A DNA stretch of 5,638 bases. Source: Microbacteriaceae bacterium (lineage in GTDB: Bacteria; Actinomycetota; Actinomycetes; Actinomycetales; Microbacteriaceae). Location of the stretch: contig JAODAY010000054.1 of the NCBI GenBank assembly GCA_025463665.1, forward strand, positions 1-5,638. Direction: 5' to 3'. The stretch's first letter is position 1. The number at the start of each line of letters is the position of its first letter. A program made the translations under genes and the position numbers. The notes below the pieces were generated by a model. It was not told the DNA's origin. It saw only the letters and a list, made by a program, of their open reading frames with translations, and ran no database searches. Positions 5,480-5,638 of this stretch are shown piece by piece.

Positions 5480-5638
5480 CTAGCCCTTGATGGCGGAAGC
5501 GAGGCCCTCGTCGGTCTGCTGCAGGGCGTCTGCCGCAGAGACGAGGAAGCTGCTGAGGCCCTCGAGTCCGTTGACCGCGGTGGTGGTACCCGAGCGGAAC
5601 TGCTCGAAGGAGTCACGGTATGCGGCGGAGGACTGCTC
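5480..5638 (-). CDS. WXG100-type (ESAT-6-like) protein, C-terminal fragment
   Basis: Fifty-two residues and a TAG stop are visible; the 5' part lies beyond base 5638. The fragment (AAYRDSFEQFRSGTTTAVNGLEGLSSFLVSAADALQQTDEGLASAIKG) is one amphipathic helix with the heptad-like spacing typical of the second helix of WXG100 proteins, small proteins secreted as dimers by T7SS. The WxG turn itself should lie just upstream, outside the window. Near the end, LQQTDE has the spacing of the YxxxD/E export signal but with Leu instead of Tyr. The protein normally has about 95-100 residues, so about half is seen. It is followed at once by a strong hairpin, which suggests that this is the most abundantly expressed product of the locus. 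The family assignment rests on this half only. Confidence 0.8.
   Translation of the reverse strand, partial: EQSSAAYRDSFEQFRSGTTTAVNGLEGLSSFLVSAADALQQTDEGLASAIKG

Noticed and set aside
5395..5616. Upstream extension of the EspC-like gene to 5616
   Set aside because: It would read through the hairpin and the end of the WXG100 gene; the ATG at 5394 has a good ribosome binding site.

Overview
The window is GC-rich DNA whose six full-length or near full-length genes, plus one gene fragment, all lie on the minus strand, so they read from right to left. Base composition, the codon bias (almost every leucine codon I read ends in C or G), the type VII secretion (T7SS/WXG100) gene types and the LeuC sequence point to an actinobacterium. 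Microbacteriaceae is my best guess, but this is inference and no genus can be named.

Right part (5638 down to 1392), in transcription order: the C-terminal end of a WXG100-type protein (5480-5638); a perfect 16-bp hairpin (5440-5473); a small EspC/WXG100-like helical protein (5065-5394); a 415-residue protein with an N-terminal T7SS signal-type helical domain, two hydrophobic segments and a glycine zipper (3821-5068); two successive proteins of about 210 residues that look like divergent paralogues with a possible Mog1/PsbP/DcrB-like layout (3192-3824 and 2566-3195); a four-helix membrane protein (2029-2508); and a C-terminal FHA-domain protein (1392-2012). Four of these genes are joined by three consecutive ATGA stop/start overlaps, so they form a translationally coupled unit. 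I read it as the substrate and accessory end of a T7SS locus: the WXG100 protein and small helical partner, a membrane-active substrate, two candidate chaperones for it, and an FHA regulator. The secretion motor itself (EccC-type ATPase and others) is not in the window.

Left part (1-1391): leuC, the large subunit of isopropylmalate dehydratase, cut by the window start, preceded by a 161-bp leader. The leader holds a 15-codon reading frame, MHFARHLLLHCRDEA, with three consecutive CTT leucine codons. These codons are perfectly complementary over 10 bases to the leuC Shine-Dalgarno region. An 11-bp GC-rich hairpin with a T-rich flank lies nested between the two pairing arms, and the leader stop codon falls in its loop. 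A -10-like element sits 6 to 8 bases before the leader ATG, which suggests a leaderless transcript. Together these make a leucine-sensing attenuator that could act by freeing the ribosome binding site, by controlling termination, or both. This is the most notable finding.

No tRNA, rRNA, CRISPR array, insertion sequence or attachment site was seen. No gene-free stretch longer than about 160 bases exists apart from the annotated leuC leader.
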